From assembly GCF_004078635.1 (NCBI RefSeq), contig NZ_RZNB01000007.1, positions 62,001-126,000 of the forward strand: 64,000 nucleotides of DNA. Reading direction: 5' to 3'. The notes under the pieces were generated by a model. The model searched no databases and was not told the origin of the DNA. It was given only the letters and a program-made list of their open reading frames with translations. The translations under genes were made by a program, and so were the position numbers. Shown here in pieces: positions 43,284 to 53,388 of this stretch (position 1 is the stretch's first letter; each line of letters begins with the position of its first letter). Origin of the DNA: Labedella phragmitis. Its GTDB lineage: Bacteria; Actinomycetota; Actinomycetes; Actinomycetales; Microbacteriaceae.

Positions 43284-43793
43284 ATGCCACACCACGATTC
43301 CGCGCGCCCGATCGTCGGCGTCGTCATGGGGAGCGACTCCGACTGGTCCGTCATGAGCGACGCCTCGGCCGCCCTCAGCGACTTCGGCATCGACCACGAG
43401 GTCGAAGTCGTGAGCGCGCACCGCACGCCCGCTCGCATGATCGCCTACGGCCGCGAGGCCGCCGACCGTGGTCTCCGCGTCATCATCGCGGGTGCCGGCG
43501 GCGCCGCGCACCTCCCCGGGATGCTCGCCTCGGTCACCTCCCTGCCGGTGATCGGCGTCCCCGTCCCCCTCGCGCGGCTCGACGGCCTCGACTCGTTGCT
43601 CTCCATCGTTCAGATGCCCGCCGGCATCCCCGTCGCGACCGTCTCGATCGGCGGGGCGAGGAACGCGGGACTGCTCGCCGCCCGCATCCTCTCCACGTCA
43701 GACCTCGCAGTGCGCGAGAAGCTCGACGCATACGCGCTCGCGCTCGAGAACCAGGTGGCCGAGAAGAACGAGCGCCTCAAAGGGAGTCTGTGA
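43284..43793 (+). CDS. purE: N5-carboxyaminoimidazole ribonucleotide mutase
   Basis: A 169-residue class I PurE that shifts the carboxyl group of N5-CAIR to give CAIR, the step after Pur[21 protein letters not shown] (catalytic His) and [12 protein letters not shown] are all present. ATG at 43284 is favoured over the ATG three codons upstream because the latter lies inside the -10 box. Its stop overlaps the LCP gene. Confidence 0.96.
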   Translation: MPHHDSARPIVGVVMGSDSDWSVMSDASAALSDFGIDHEVEVVSAHRTPARMIAYGREAADRGLRVIIAGAGGAAHLPGMLASVTSLPVIGVPVPLARLDGLDSLLSIVQMPAGIPVATVSIGGARNAGLLAARILSTSDLAVREKLDAYALALENQVAEKNERLKGSL

Positions 43794-45148
43794 GCGGCAT
43801 CGCCGCGAGTCCGATCCGCTATCCGGACTCGCGCTCGGCCCGGGTGATGACGCATCGCGCGTGGTGGCTCGTGCTCATCAACTTCCTCATCCCGGGCTCG
43901 GCCCAAGTGCTCGCCGGAAACCGTCGACTCGGGCGGCTCGGACTCGGCGCGACCCTGACGCTCTGGGCCCTCGTGATCATCGCCGTCGCCCTCTTCGTCT
44001 TCCTCCGGTCGGCCTTCATCACGATCGTCACCTTCGAGCCCGTCCTCTGGCTCGTCCAGGGACTCATGGTCGCCTACGCCGTGTTGTGGTTCGTGCTCAC
44101 GATCGACACCCTGCGGCTCGTGCGACTGGTCAAGGCCGCTCCGGGCGCGCGCGCCTGGATCGCCGCGGCGACCGTCGTCCTGCTGGCCGTCTCGGCAGGA
44201 GGAGCGACCGTCGGTGCCTACTACGCGGGCGTGACGCGAGGGACCCTCTCGTCGATCTTCGGCGGGGGCGCCATGGAGGCCCCGGTCGACGGCCGCTACA
44301 ACATCCTGCTCCTCGGCGGTGACGCCGGACCGGATCGCGACGGGCTGCGACCCGACACGATCCGGGTCATGAGTGTCGACGCCGAGACGGGCGCGGCGAC
44401 GACGATCGGGCTCCCGCGCGACATGCGCCACACGCCCTTCTCCGCGGACTCGCCCCTCGCCGGCCTGTACCCGGACGGCTTCCAGAACTGCGACGTGAGC
44501 GCGTGCAAGCTCAACGCCGTCTACACGGAGGCGGAGCTCCGACACGGGGACCTCTATCCCGACGCCGTCGCCGGGGGCAGCTCTCCCGGTATCGAGGCCA
44601 TGAAGGAGGCGGCGGAGGGCGTCACGGGACTGATGATCCAGTACTACGTGCTCATCGACATGCAGGGCTTCGCCGATCTCGTCGACGCGCTCGGCGGCGT
44701 CGAGGTCACCGTCAACGACCGTCTCCCCATCGGCGGAGACGAGCAGCTCAACAATGTCGATGGCTGGATCGAACCCGGCACCCAGGTCCTCGACGGCTAC
44801 CACGCGCAGTGGTACGCGCGTTCGAGGCACTCGACGAGCGACTGGGACCGCATGGAGCGGCAGAACTCGCTCATCGAGGCGATCCTGACCCAGTTCACGC
44901 CGGGCAACGTGCTGACGAAGTTCGAAGCGATCGCGCAAGCGGGCTCGAAGATCGTGAAGACCGACATCCCGCAGGGGATGCTCTCGTACTTCGTCGACCT
45001 CGCCACGAAGACGCGCGAGCAGCCGATCGAGTCGATCGAGCTCACACCGCCGACGGTCGATCCCGACGATCCCGATTTCTCCGCGATCCACGAACTCGTC
45101 GGGACGTCGCTCGCCCCTCCGGAGGATGAGACGTCCGGCGACGGCTGA
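43790..45148 (+). CDS. LytR-CpsA-Psr (LCP) family phosphotransferase
   Basis: A 452-residue membrane enzyme of the LCP family, which moves lipid-linked wall polymers onto peptidoglycan. Three or four hydrophobic segments occupy residues 20-140. The extracellular LytR domain begins near [11 protein letters not shown], with catalytic Arg/Asp residues in [11 protein letters not shown] and GLPRDM. GTG start overlaps the purE stop and has AAAGGGAG upstream. The neighbouring rhamnose and glycosyltransferase locus makes a plausible substrate. Confidence 0.93.
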   Translation: MSGIAASPIRYPDSRSARVMTHRAWWLVLINFLIPGSAQVLAGNRRLGRLGLGATLTLWALVIIAVALFVFLRSAFITIVTFEPVLWLVQGLMVAYAVLWFVLTIDTLRLVRLVKAAPGARAWIAAATVVLLAVSAGGATVGAYYAGVTRGTLSSIFGGGAMEAPVDGRYNILLLGGDAGPDRDGLRPDTIRVMSVDAETGAATTIGLPRDMRHTPFSADSPLAGLYPDGFQNCDVSACKLNAVYTEAELRHGDLYPDAVAGGSSPGIEAMKEAAEGVTGLMIQYYVLIDMQGFADLVDALGGVEVTVNDRLPIGGDEQLNNVDGWIEPGTQVLDGYHAQWYARSRHSTSDWDRMERQNSLIEAILTQFTPGNVLTKFEAIAQAGSKIVKTDIPQGMLSYFVDLATKTREQPIESIELTPPTVDPDDPDFSAIHELVGTSLAPPEDETSGDG

Positions 45149-45169
45149 CGCGCAGGCCTGATGCGACGA

Positions 45170-45212
45170 AAGACCGCGGTCGTCCTCGAGAGTCGAGGAC
45201 GACCGCGGTCTT
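45170..45212. terminator. Perfect 20-bp hairpin between the LCP gene and rfbB
   Basis: AAGACCGCGGTCGTCCTCGA pairs with its full complement at 45193-45212 around a GAG loop. It separates two convergent genes and would work in both directions. Confidence 0.9.
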
Positions 45213-45235
45213 CTCTGAGTCGGTCGGAGGAGCGG

Positions 45236-46246
<1,011 letters not shown>

Positions 46247-46285
46247 ACCGGAGGACCGCGGCGTCCACGGGCCCAGGGGCGAGCG

Positions 46286-47422
46286 TCAGAGGTCGGCGTG
46301 CAGCTGCCACACCCGCTCGGCGGAGTCCCGCCAACTGAACGCTCGCTCCCGGTCCTGGGCGAGGATGCCGAGACGCCGGAGTTGTTCGGCGTCGGACAGT
46401 GTCGAGGAGAGCGCCGCGGCGAGGCGCTCGGGATACCCCTTGCCGGTGAGCTCGACCGCGACGCCGGCCCCGGCCGAGACCTCCACGAGGGCGTCGTCGT
46501 CCGAGTGCACGACGGGGGTGCCGAAGCGGAAGGCCTCCACGATCGGGAGGCCGAAACCCTCATGACGCCCGGGATGCACGAAGACCGTCGCGCGATCGAG
46601 GAGGACGGCGAGGTCGGCGTCGTCGACGACGCCGAGCGCGCGGACCCGGTCGTCGGGGAGACCGGCCTCGTCCGCGACCGACGCGACCGTGAGTTCGCCC
46701 CACGAGTCCGGTCCGAGGATGAGAAGCGGAAGATCCGGAGCGCCGGGGAGTCCGAGCGCCGTGATGAGGTCGGTGAGTCCGCGCCGCGGATCGAGGCTTC
46801 CGATCGTCAGGATGAACTCCCCCGGGAGACGTAGTCGTTCGGTGCGCTCGTCCGCGTCCGGCGGGACGACGAGGTCCTCGCTCGCCGCTCCACCGATGAC
46901 GCGCACGCGATCGCCGAGATCCACGATCTCGGCGAGGCGACCCGCGACGGCGTGCGACGGTACAACGACGGCGTCCGCGTGCTTCCGCGCACGCTTGAGC
47001 ATCGCCTTGTTCCACGCGACGGTCGCGGGAGTGAGCGACTTCGGGTGCGTCCACGCGAGGGTGTCGTGGACCGTCACGACGATCTGGGTCCCGTCGGAGG
47101 AGGTGTCGTGCTTGACCAGCGGGGCCAGCAGACCGGGCGCGTGGATCATGCCCGTCGCGAGCGTCGGCGCGATCCCGAGCTGCCACGCCGTGGCGAGTTC
47201 GCGTCGGGGGAGCGTCGTGCGGTGGAGGTCGCCGAGGCCGGGGAGACGCTCCGTGAGGGCGTCGATCTTGTCCTGCGGCAGCGCCGAGACGATCCCTTCG
47301 ACGGTGCAGCCGACGGGAGCCGTCGCGATGAGCCCACGCGTGAGCTCGTGCGTGTAGCGTCCGACACCCGTGGGAGCGGGCGTCGCCATCTGATCGATGA
47401 CGACGCGGAGGACCGTCGTCAT
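46286..47422 (-). CDS. GT4-type glycosyltransferase
   Basis: A 378-residue GT-B retaining glycosyltransferase. The N-terminus carries ATPAPTGVGRYTHEL, the C-domain the ILTIGSLDPRRGL start and the family HPGRHEGFGLPIVEAF motif with the two conserved Glu of the nucleotide-sugar site. ATG overlaps the rfbD stop, so it is cotranscribed with rfbD. The donor could be dTDP-rhamnose or GDP-mannose; this is unresolved. Confidence 0.92.
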   Translation of the reverse strand: MTTVLRVVIDQMATPAPTGVGRYTHELTRGLIATAPVGCTVEGIVSALPQDKIDALTERLPGLGDLHRTTLPRRELATAWQLGIAPTLATGMIHAPGLLAPLVKHDTSSDGTQIVVTVHDTLAWTHPKSLTPATVAWNKAMLKRARKHADAVVVPSHAVAGRLAEIVDLGDRVRVIGGAASEDLVVPPDADERTERLRLPGEFILTIGSLDPRRGLTDLITALGLPGAPDLPLLILGPDSWGELTVASVADEAGLPDDRVRALGVVDDADLAVLLDRATVFVHPGRHEGFGLPIVEAFRFGTPVVHSDDDALVEVSAGAGVAVELTGKGYPERLAAALSSTLSDAEQLRRLGILAQDRERAFSWRDSAERVWQLHADL

Positions 47423-48285
47423 GACCGGGCCGGCGCCGCGGGCGCGACGGCGCCCTGCTCGACGGCGTCGTGAAGGGCTTCCCGCCAGTCGCGGAGCGGC
47501 GGCAGCCCGGCACGAGCCCAGCCGTCGTGACCGAGCACCGAGTAGGCCGGTCGCGGCGCGGGACGCGCGAAGGTGGAGCTGTCCGTCTCGAGGACGCGTT
47601 CGGGATCGAGGTCGAGCTCCTCGAAGATCGCCCGGGTGAACCCGTGCCAACTCGTGATCCCGGCGTTCGTGCCGTGGTAGACGCCCGCGGGGGCGTCGGC
47701 ATCGAGGAGGGCGACGATCCGCTCGGCGAGGTCCTTCGTCCACGTCGGCTGGCCGAGCTGGTCCGTCACGACCGAGAGGGTGTCGTGACTCGCCGAGAGA
47801 CGCACCATCGTGGCCGCGAAGTTCGGCCCGTGCGCCCCGTAGAGCCAGGCCGTGCGGACGACGTAGGTGCCATCGGGGTGCTCGGCGATCGCCGCCTCCT
47901 CGCCCGCCGCCTTGGTCCGCCCGTACGCGTTGATGGGGTCGCGGGTGGTGTCCTCGGCGTACGGCGAGGTGGCGAAGCCGTCGAAGACGTAGTCGGTCGA
48001 GATCGTCACGAGCTTCGCGCCGGTCTCACGCGCGGCGATCGCCAGATTGCGCGGGCCCGTCGCGTTGACGGCGAAGGCCGCCTCCTCGTCGGTCTCCGCG
48101 TCGTCGACCTTCGTGTACGCTGCCGCGTTGATGACCGCGTCGTGGCCCGCCACGGCGGCCCTGACGGCGTCGAGGTCCGTCACGTCGAGGTCCGCGCGAC
48201 CGAGCGCCGTGACCTCGCGACCCGCGAGAGCGTCTTGCAGATCGCGACCCAGCATTCCGCTGGCGCCGGTGATGAGATAACGCAT
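47419..48285 (-). CDS. rfbD: dTDP-4-dehydrorhamnose reductase
   Basis: A 288-residue SDR catalysing the last step to dTDP-L-rhamnose. TGASGMLGRDL binds NADPH; INAAAYTKVDDAE, STDYVFDG and YGRTKAAGE (catalytic Tyr and Lys) match the RmlD family. AGGAG lies just before the ATG, and a TAGAAT box further up. Confidence 0.97.
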   Translation of the reverse strand: MRYLITGASGMLGRDLQDALAGREVTALGRADLDVTDLDAVRAAVAGHDAVINAAAYTKVDDAETDEEAAFAVNATGPRNLAIAARETGAKLVTISTDYVFDGFATSPYAEDTTRDPINAYGRTKAAGEEAAIAEHPDGTYVVRTAWLYGAHGPNFAATMVRLSASHDTLSVVTDQLGQPTWTKDLAERIVALLDADAPAGVYHGTNAGITSWHGFTRAIFEELDLDPERVLETDSSTFARPAPRPAYSVLGHDGWARAGLPPLRDWREALHDAVEQGAVAPAAPARS

Positions 48286-48310
48286 CGTGCTCCTTCGTCT
48301 GAACGGGTCG

Positions 48311-48316
48311 ATTCTA
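48311..48316 (-). promoter_or_regulatory. -10 box (TAGAAT) of rfbD
   Basis: TAGAAT on the minus strand 25 nt before the ATG, leaving a short leader with an AGGAG ribosome-binding site. This is one of the leadered promoters in the window. Confidence 0.5.
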
Positions 48317-48357
48317 GGCGAGGACCATGCGCGGACCCGTGGGAGCCGCGGCGTCTG

Positions 48358-49083
48358 CTATCGCTTGATCACGGGAGTCGGACTGCTCGTCTTCGAGACG
48401 GATGTCCCGCCGAAGTTCGCCGTCACCCGCACGGTGAGCCGTTTTCCGACCTGCGATTCGAGGACGAGGTGACGGGAACCGCGGGCACCGGAGATCGCGA
48501 CGCCATCGGCGTACCACTGCCAGGACAACGCCGCGCCGGCCGGCGCGAAGCCCGATACGCGCGCGTCGAGGATGTAACCGACGTGGGACATGCCGGAGAG
48601 TTGTGGAACGGTGACCGAGACGGCCGGGTAGGCGGCGAAGATCTGGACCCAGAAGTGGCCCTTCGGGTTGTAGCCAACTCCCATGTGCGTGTAACGGGAG
48701 TCGAGGATGTTCGCGCGGTGACCCGTCGACTTCATCCACGCCTTCACGACTGCGCCGGGGGACGTGTAGCCGTAGGCGATGTTCTCGCCGCAGCACAGCG
48801 AGGCACCCTTCGCCACGCGTGACGCGCGCCAGTCGTTCGTGCTGTGCTCCATGCGGCCTGTCGACGACATGTGGTTCGCCCAGGTCTGGGCCGTGTTGTT
48901 GAGACTCCACTCGGTCTTCAGAGCCTTGCGGCCGTTGACCGCGCGATGCTCATTGGTGATCCTGATGACCGATTGCGCAGTGGTCTCGGCGTGTGCTGGG
49001 GCCGACGCGGTCGTGGCGGCGCTCGCCGATCCCACGAAGATCCCGACGGCGAGCACGGCGATGAGTCGAAGCGTCCGTGACAT
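48358..49083 (-). CDS. Secreted CAP-domain (SCP/PR-1) protein
   Basis: A 241-residue protein with a signal peptide (about residues 1-33, cleaved after an Ala-rich stretch). The CAP domain follows, with WANHMSSTGRMEHST, CGENIAYGY and HRANILDSRYTHMGVGY. The His and Glu residues of the CAP cavity are in place, and CCGEN has two adjacent Cys. After about residue 165 comes an Ig-like beta domain (LSWQWYADGVAISG). The start is the ATG at 49083 with GGAC upstream; a TTG 15 nt earlier lacks this. The role is unknown. Confidence 0.88.
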   Translation of the reverse strand: MSRTLRLIAVLAVGIFVGSASAATTASAPAHAETTAQSVIRITNEHRAVNGRKALKTEWSLNNTAQTWANHMSSTGRMEHSTNDWRASRVAKGASLCCGENIAYGYTSPGAVVKAWMKSTGHRANILDSRYTHMGVGYNPKGHFWVQIFAAYPAVSVTVPQLSGMSHVGYILDARVSGFAPAGAALSWQWYADGVAISGARGSRHLVLESQVGKRLTVRVTANFGGTSVSKTSSPTPVIKR

Positions 49084-49265
49084 AAGAACTGTCCTCAATC
49101 CGGGTCACGCTCGGGGTGGCGGGACGGGGGCGACTGATGAGATGGGTGCTTCTTCGGGGGGGCTGCTTCAACGGTATGCGGAGACCGCTCGTCCGGCAAG
49201 TCGGGAGCGGCTCGGAGCCGCCGGGACGCGGGTCGGCCTTCCATGGCGCACCGGGGACCACGCGG

Positions 49266-49271
49266 TAGGCT
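49266..49271 (+). promoter_or_regulatory. -10 box (TAGGCT) of rfbC
   Basis: TAGGCT ends 7 nt before the rfbC GTG and there is no ribosome-binding site between. Confidence 0.5.
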
Positions 49272-49278
49272 TCGTTCC

Positions 49279-49884
49279 GTGAACATCCGCGAGCTCAGCA
49301 TCCCCGACAGCTACGAGATCACGCCCCGTCTCATCGGTGACGACCGCGGGCTCTTCCTCGAGTCCTACAAGGCAGACGCACTCCGAGAGGCGACCGGTCG
49401 CACGATCGACCTGGCGCAGACCAACACCTCCGTGTCGACGAAGGGGACCGTTCGCGGCATCCACTTCGCGGACATCCCGCCGAGCCAGGCGAAGTACGTG
49501 ACGGCGCACCGCGGCGCGGTCCTCGACTTCGTCATCGACATCCGCGTCGGTTCGCCGACCTTCGGTCAGTGGGACTCCGTCCTGCTCGACGACGTCGACC
49601 GCCGGGCCATCTTCATCTCGGAAGGGCTCGGGCACTGCTTCGTCGCACTCACGGACGACGCGACGGTGAACTATCTCGTGACCGACGTGTACCGCCCCGA
49701 CCGGGAGCACGGCATCAATCCGCTCGACCCCGCCATCGGGTTGGCCTTCCCCGAGGAGGCCGGCGAGCTGCTCCTCTCGCCGAAGGACACCTCCGCTCCC
49801 TCCCTCGAGGCGGCGCGGGCCGCCGGCGTCCTCCCCGACTGGGAGACCGCTCGAGCGTTCTACGGCTCCCTCGCGGTCTCATGA
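49279..49884 (+). CDS. rfbC: dTDP-4-dehydrorhamnose 3,5-epimerase
   Basis: A 201-residue cupin enzyme. GDDRGLFLESY, the catalytic His in VRGIHF, and FISEGLGHCFVAL are typical of RmlC. The GTG at 49279 is chosen because the TAGGCT promoter lies just before it. It is followed by a methyltransferase gene with an ATGA overlap, then rfbA. Confidence 0.96.
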   Translation: MNIRELSIPDSYEITPRLIGDDRGLFLESYKADALREATGRTIDLAQTNTSVSTKGTVRGIHFADIPPSQAKYVTAHRGAVLDFVIDIRVGSPTFGQWDSVLLDDVDRRAIFISEGLGHCFVALTDDATVNYLVTDVYRPDREHGINPLDPAIGLAFPEEAGELLLSPKDTSAPSLEAARAAGVLPDWETARAFYGSLAVS

Positions 49885-50843
49885 GCGACGAGGCGGAGGT
49901 CGTGCCCGATCGCTTCGCTCCTGGTCGGCTCTCGGCGGCGGCGTACTGGCAACCGGCGCATCTCATGCGGTCGGCCTGGATCGAACACGGGTCCTTCGCC
50001 TCGACGATCGTCGATGTCGTGCGCCCGTCCCGACTCGTCGAGCTCGGCACGCACCACGGCTACTCGTACTTCGTGTTCTGCGAGGCGATCGCGCGCCTCG
50101 GACTCCCCACGACGGCGGTCGCCGTCGACTCGTGGGAAGGCGACGAGCACGCCGGATTCTACGGCGAGGACGTCTACCGGTCGGTGAGCCGCATCAACGA
50201 GGAGTACGCGGGGTTCTCCACCCTCAAGCGCAGCTACTTCGACGCCGCGCTCCCCGATTTCGAGGACGGGTCGATCGATCTCCTCCACATCGACGGGCGC
50301 CACCGCTACGAGGACGTGCTCCAGGAGTTCACCTCCTGGCTCCCCAAGATGTCGCCGCGCGGCGTGATGCTCTTCCACGACACGAACGAGTTCCGCACGG
50401 GCTTCGGGGTGCATCAGTTCTGGAGCGAGGTCGAGGTCCGGTACCCCTCGTTCCACTTCCTCCACGCTCACGGCCTCGGCGTCCTCGGAGTGGGCAGCGA
50501 CCTCGATCCACGCGTGCGAGAGATGTTCGACATTCTGAACGCGCAGACCGATCTCTACCGCGGGGCCTTCTTCGCGCTCGGTGCCGACATCAAGCGGCGG
50601 TACAACCTCGAGAGCAAGCCCGAGCGCGTCGAGGAGCTCGAGAGCCGCGTCGCCGAGGTGACGGAAGCGCTCGCCGCCGAGGAACGTCGTCGCGAGGAAG
50701 AGCAACTCCGCCTCGCCGAGAAGCAGCGCGAACTGCGTGCGGCGCGTCGGGCGCTCTCGGACGTGTACGAGAGCACGAGTTGGAAGGTCAGCGCGCCCGT
50801 GCGCGCCGTCGGTTCTCTGCTCGGTCGGGGCCGTCGATCCTGA
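49881..50843 (+). CDS. Class I SAM methyltransferase with a coiled-coil tail
   Basis: A 320-residue protein. Residues about 45-190 form a Methyltransf_24-like SAM domain with [11 protein letters not shown] for SAM and [13 protein letters not shown]. Residues about 246-292 are a long charged heptad-like helix ([20 protein letters not shown] and onward), followed by SSWK-type [14 protein letters not shown], a tail often seen in enzymes of surface-glycan synthesis. Being between rfbC and rfbA, it probably methylates a sugar in the polymer. The layout recalls the WbdD capping enzyme, where a coiled coil sets chain length. That comparison is inference. Confidence 0.82.
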   Translation: MSDEAEVVPDRFAPGRLSAAAYWQPAHLMRSAWIEHGSFASTIVDVVRPSRLVELGTHHGYSYFVFCEAIARLGLPTTAVAVDSWEGDEHAGFYGEDVYRSVSRINEEYAGFSTLKRSYFDAALPDFEDGSIDLLHIDGRHRYEDVLQEFTSWLPKMSPRGVMLFHDTNEFRTGFGVHQFWSEVEVRYPSFHFLHAHGLGVLGVGSDLDPRVREMFDILNAQTDLYRGAFFALGADIKRRYNLESKPERVEELESRVAEVTEALAAEERRREEEQLRLAEKQRELRAARRALSDVYESTSWKVSAPVRAVGSLLGRGRRS

Positions 50844-50848
50844 TTCGC

Positions 50849-50854
50849 TAGGAT
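50849..50854 (+). promoter_or_regulatory. -10 box (TAGGAT) of rfbA
   Basis: TAGGAT ends 8 nt before the rfbA ATG; TGCCCATT between has no Shine-Dalgarno. Confidence 0.45.
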
Positions 50855-50862
50855 TGCCCATT

Positions 50863-51726
50863 ATGCGTGGCATCGTACTGGCCGGAGGATCCGGCACCCG
50901 TCTGTGGCCGATCACCAAGGGTATTTCGAAGCAGTTGATGCCCATCTACGACAAGCCGATGATCTACTACCCCTTGTCGACGCTCATGATGGCGGGGATC
51001 GACGAGATCCTCATCATCACGACACCCGAGTACAACGAGCAGTTCCGTGCGCTCCTCGGTGACGGTTCCGACCTCGGCATCCGTTTGGAGTACGCCGTGC
51101 AGCCGTCGCCCGACGGTCTCGCCCAGGCGTTCATCATCGGCGAGGAGTTCATCGGCGACGAGAGCGTCGCCCTCGTTCTCGGCGACAACATCTTCCACGG
51201 CACCGGCCTCGGCTCGTCGCTGCGGGGTCACACCGACATCGACGGCGCGATGATCTTCGCCTACCACGTCTCGAATCCGACGTCCTACGGCGTCGTCGAA
51301 TTCGATGACGACTTCCGGGCCGTGTCGATCGAGGAGAAGCCGACGACCCCGAAGAGCAACTACGCGGTCCCCGGGCTCTACTTCTACGACAACGACGTCG
51401 TCCGGATCGCGAAGACCATCGAACCGAGCGCGCGGGGCGAGCTCGAGATCTCCACGGTCAACGAGCGCTACCTCGAGGCCGATCGGCTTCGCGTCCAGGT
51501 CCTCGACCGGGGCACGGCATGGCTCGACACCGGGACATTCGAGTCGATGATGCAGGCGTCCGAATACGTGCGCGTGATCGAGGACCGCCAGGGCTTCAAG
51601 GTCGGCTGCATCGAGGAGATCGCCTGGCGCGCCGGGTGGATCGACGACGATCAGCTCGCAGCGCTGGCCGCACCGCTCGTCAAGAGCGGTTATGGCCGCT
51701 ACCTGCAGGGGTTGCTCGCGGGTTGA
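50863..51726 (+). CDS. rfbA: Glucose-1-phosphate thymidylyltransferase
   Basis: A 287-residue nucleotidyltransferase making dTDP-glucose, the first step to dTDP-rhamnose. [30 protein letters not shown] and [11 protein letters not shown] are signatures of RmlA. The length is the usual ~290. It ends before a perfect 21-bp hairpin facing a convergent glycosyltransferase gene. Confidence 0.97.
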   Translation: MRGIVLAGGSGTRLWPITKGISKQLMPIYDKPMIYYPLSTLMMAGIDEILIITTPEYNEQFRALLGDGSDLGIRLEYAVQPSPDGLAQAFIIGEEFIGDESVALVLGDNIFHGTGLGSSLRGHTDIDGAMIFAYHVSNPTSYGVVEFDDDFRAVSIEEKPTTPKSNYAVPGLYFYDNDVVRIAKTIEPSARGELEISTVNERYLEADRLRVQVLDRGTAWLDTGTFESMMQASEYVRVIEDRQGFKVGCIEEIAWRAGWIDDDQLAALAAPLVKSGYGRYLQGLLAG

Positions 51727-51751
51727 GAGACGTCCCGTCCACGAGACGGAA

Positions 51752-51797
51752 AACGGCAAGAGCCGCCCGCACGAGAGTGCGGGCGGCTCTTGCCGTT
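51752..51797. terminator. Perfect 21-bp hairpin after rfbA
   Basis: The arms 51752-51772 and 51777-51797 (beginning AACGGCAAGAGCC) pair perfectly around a GAGA loop. It separates rfbA from a convergent glycosyltransferase gene. Confidence 0.9.
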
Positions 51798-51813
51798 CTC
51801 CAGGACGACGTGA

Positions 51814-53388
51814 TCAGCGACCGAGACGCCGGCGCACACCGTTGACGACGCGGCGGGCGAGCGACGTCGGTCCCGGCGCGATCGACTGGGCGCGCCGCGC
51901 CCATTGCGTGAGCCGCGGCTCCGTCGGGGTCGTCTCCGCCTTCCCCGCGGACGGACGGGCGAAGCGGAACCACCGGTCCCGGAGGCCCGCGATGTCGACC
52001 TCGCGAGTCCACCACTCGCCGATGAGCGATTCGATGAGCCGGTCGGGGCCGAGGCCCTCGATCACGGACCACGATGCGGAGGTCGCGACGGGCGTCGCGG
52101 TGAGGTAGTCGACGAGTTCCGCGTTGGCGCGCTCGGATCCGCCGACGATGACGTCGGCGCTCGAGATGAGGTCGAGCACCGCCGTGCGCGACTCGCCGCG
52201 CGCGTCGCGCTTGTCCCACCGACGCAAGTGCTCCGGTTCGGCGTTGACGTAGACCCACCGGAGCGCGCTCCGATTGAGTCGGAGCAGCTGGGCGGCGGAG
52301 GAGTCCGGCGACCCGATCGCGATCCCGATGTCGTGGAGCGACCGGAACTGCGAGTGCGGGACGACCGTGATGCCGCGGAAACGCGAGGCCGCCGCCGGGG
52401 CCGCCGCGTCGGGGACGGAGACGGTGAAACGCGCGACCGAGGCCGAGGCGCGCACGCGGGCGGCCTCCAGGAACTGGACGGCGGCATCAGGCAGTCGCGA
52501 TCCGTCGAGCGAGTCCACGTCGATGAACACGGTGGGCACGTCGTCGCCCGGCAGCATGGCGTCTGCGAAGTGGTCGACGGGGTCGATGTCTCGCCACAGG
52601 TACTGCTGCACCGCATCGGTGTAGAAGGGGTAGCGGGAGACGACGATCTTCTCGTGCGCCGACCGGAGCGCCATCCGCTTCTCGCCCTCGAAGCTCTTCG
52701 CGCCGGCGTGGAAGACGAGAGCGCGGTTGGCGATGAGGGACGTGTACCCGTGCGCGTTCACCCGCAGGCAGAAGTCGTTCTCCTCGCCGTAGCCGGGCGC
52801 ATAGATCTCGTCGAAGAGGCCGTGCGCCCTGATGAGCTCGCGACGGATGAGGAAGCAGAACCCCATGGCGACGGGGGAGATGCTGAAGCGCCGCAGGTCG
52901 TCACGCAGGTGCTCGTGGACGGCGGCGCTGCGCTCCATCGCCCGCGGCGTCTTCGGCACTCGCAAGTAGTGGGGGATGCTCGCGATCGTCGCGTTGTTGC
53001 TCCGGGCGCACACGACACCGTGGGTGTCCGACGCGTGCAGCACCTCGGACATCTCCTCGAGGAACCCCGGGGTCGTGACCGTGTCGCTGTTGAGGAGCAG
53101 GATGTCGTTGTCGGTCGCGTCGAGCTCCGTCACCGCTCTGTTGCAGTTTCCGACGAAGCCCAGGTTGCGGGCGTTGCGCTCGTACCGTGCGCCGGCGACG
53201 CCCTCGATGCGGGAGAGGAGCGCGCGTTCGATCTCGTCGGCCTCGGGTCCCACGTCGTTGACGAGGAGGAGGGAGTGACGGGAGAGGTCGACGTTCGCGA
53301 TGACCGAGTCGACGCAGTCGAGCAGAGTCGGGAGGTCGCCGTAGACCGGGACGACGATCGTGACCGGCCGGCTCACCGCGGCGCTCAT
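51814..53388 (-). CDS. GT2 glycosyltransferase with a C-terminal extension
   Basis: A 524-residue protein. The N-terminal 270 residues form a GT-A family 2 domain: TIVVPVYGD, NARNLGFVGNCNRAV, LLLNSDT (the DxD-like metal site) and GYGEENDFCLR (acidic catalytic region), as in rhamnosyltransferases. Residues about 285-460 look like a second, degenerate GT-B-like part (SSADVIVGGSERANAELVDYL), followed by a basic tail. Its ATG overlaps the end of the upstream GT4 gene, so the pair is coupled. Confidence 0.88.
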   Translation of the reverse strand: MSAAVSRPVTIVVPVYGDLPTLLDCVDSVIANVDLSRHSLLLVNDVGPEADEIERALLSRIEGVAGARYERNARNLGFVGNCNRAVTELDATDNDILLLNSDTVTTPGFLEEMSEVLHASDTHGVVCARSNNATIASIPHYLRVPKTPRAMERSAAVHEHLRDDLRRFSISPVAMGFCFLIRRELIRAHGLFDEIYAPGYGEENDFCLRVNAHGYTSLIANRALVFHAGAKSFEGEKRMALRSAHEKIVVSRYPFYTDAVQQYLWRDIDPVDHFADAMLPGDDVPTVFIDVDSLDGSRLPDAAVQFLEAARVRASASVARFTVSVPDAAAPAAASRFRGITVVPHSQFRSLHDIGIAIGSPDSSAAQLLRLNRSALRWVYVNAEPEHLRRWDKRDARGESRTAVLDLISSADVIVGGSERANAELVDYLTATPVATSASWSVIEGLGPDRLIESLIGEWWTREVDIAGLRDRWFRFARPSAGKAETTPTEPRLTQWARRAQSIAPGPTSLARRVVNGVRRRLGR

